Source of the DNA: Bacteroidales bacterium UBA1756
GTDB taxonomy: Bacteria > Bacteroidota > Bacteroidia > Bacteroidales > WCHB1-69
Assembly: GCA_002314795.1 (NCBI GenBank)
Contig: DCHI01000007.1
Span: 1-64,000 of the forward strand
Length of the DNA: 64,000 bases
Direction: 5' to 3'
The notes under the pieces: model-generated
Told to the model about the DNA's origin: nothing
Databases searched by the model: none
What the model saw: only the letters and a program-made list of their open reading frames with translations
Position numbers and translations under genes: made by a program
In this document: positions 63,836 through 64,000 of the stretch, one piece after another
Layout of the letters: each line of letters starts with the position of its first letter
Numbering within the stretch: the stretch's first letter is position 1

Positions 63836-64000
63836 ATGAGTCAGAATATTACAGAACTCAATAGAGATTTTTTGCAGGAACTTGTTGACTGGAAATCCAA
63901 GCGTAAGCGCAAACCACTAATTTTGCAAGGGGCGCGTCAGGTTGGAAAATCCTGGTTGCTAAAAAAATTAGGAGAAACGGCTTTCGACAATTATCTTGTT
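63836..64000 (+). CDS. AAA+ ATPase, DUF4143-type, 5' part only
   Basis: Begins MSQNITELNRDFLQELVDWK at the ATG 63836-63838 and runs off the window after 55 codons. Contains Walker A in PLILQGARQVGKSWLLKKLG. The spacing of the start, the LxxWKxxxxRKPLILxGARQVGK pattern and the upstream repeats place it with the DUF4143-type ATPases common in Bacteroidetes, like 26085-27290. The C-terminal part, needed for firm assignment, is outside the window. Confidence 0.8.
   Translation, partial: MSQNITELNRDFLQELVDWKSKRKRKPLILQGARQVGKSWLLKKLGETAFDNYLV

Overview
The window reads as a piece of chromosome from a member of the order Bacteroidales (Bacteroidetes). The evidence is the Bacteroidetes -7 promoter element TAnnTTTG (usually seen as GCAAAnnTA in front of minus-strand genes) upstream of many genes, four secreted proteins ending in a type IX secretion (T9SS) sorting domain, a gingipain-like C25 protease, FISUMP-domain proteins, and catabolic genes that resemble Porphyromonas. 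The GC content is middling, with clearly AT-rich blocks (two restriction-modification loci, an MBOAT/SGNH pair) and one clearly GC-rich block (FISUMP pair).

Layout. 0-0.4 kb: remnant of an AAA/DUF4143 ATPase gene behind a pair of 33-bp-spaced repeats. 0.4-9 kb: metG, mce-oadB (succinate/propionate route), rlmH, a glycosyltransferase coupled to an L,D-transpeptidase, and an aminotransferase. 9-11 kb: a GGNCC-type (Eco47II-like) R-M system. 11-16.7 kb: two PepSY-like secreted proteins, then rsmE, rodA, mrdA and a polyprenyl synthase (cell elongation). 16.8-19.8 kb: SIMPL protein and an elongation factor G outside any ribosomal operon. 19.8-20.5 kb: a gene-free patch packed with 7-bp repeats, 9-bp repeats and palindromes. 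20.5-26 kb: two tandem TonB paralogues, an LTA-synthase-like sulfatase, a T9SS protein and a Dus enzyme. 26-30.4 kb: an AAA/DUF4143 ATPase and an acyl-CoA dehydrogenase-etfB-etfA operon. 30.8-38 kb: C25 protease, GH20 hexosaminidase, 4-hydroxybutyrate dehydrogenase. 38.3-43.4 kb: two FISUMP proteins and a T9SS subtilisin. 43.4-53.6 kb: a co-directional run RhuM - 2437-aa NRPS - EcoRI-type endonuclease - EcoRI-type methylase. 53.9-64 kb: gdhA, MBOAT/SGNH acylation pair, a STAS/SpoIIE/NUDIX operon, a T9SS protein, and the start of a second intact AAA/DUF4143 ATPase.

Together the metabolic genes (glutamate dehydrogenase, 4-hydroxybutyrate dehydrogenase, acyl-CoA dehydrogenase with EtfAB, methylmalonyl-CoA epimerase, Na+-pumping decarboxylase beta subunit) and the secreted proteases fit a peptide- and amino-acid-fermenting anaerobe making propionate and butyrate. 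This is inference from a partial genome.

Most interesting: (1) the RhuM-NRPS-EcoRI cluster, where a reductase-terminated dipeptide synthetase sits inside what looks like a defence locus; (2) pairs of 12-24 bp direct repeats offset by exactly 33 bp in front of all three AAA/DUF4143 ATPase loci, each with a different repeat sequence; (3) 9-bp tandem repeats placed next to stop codons of unrelated genes, together with a dispersed palindromic repeat family.
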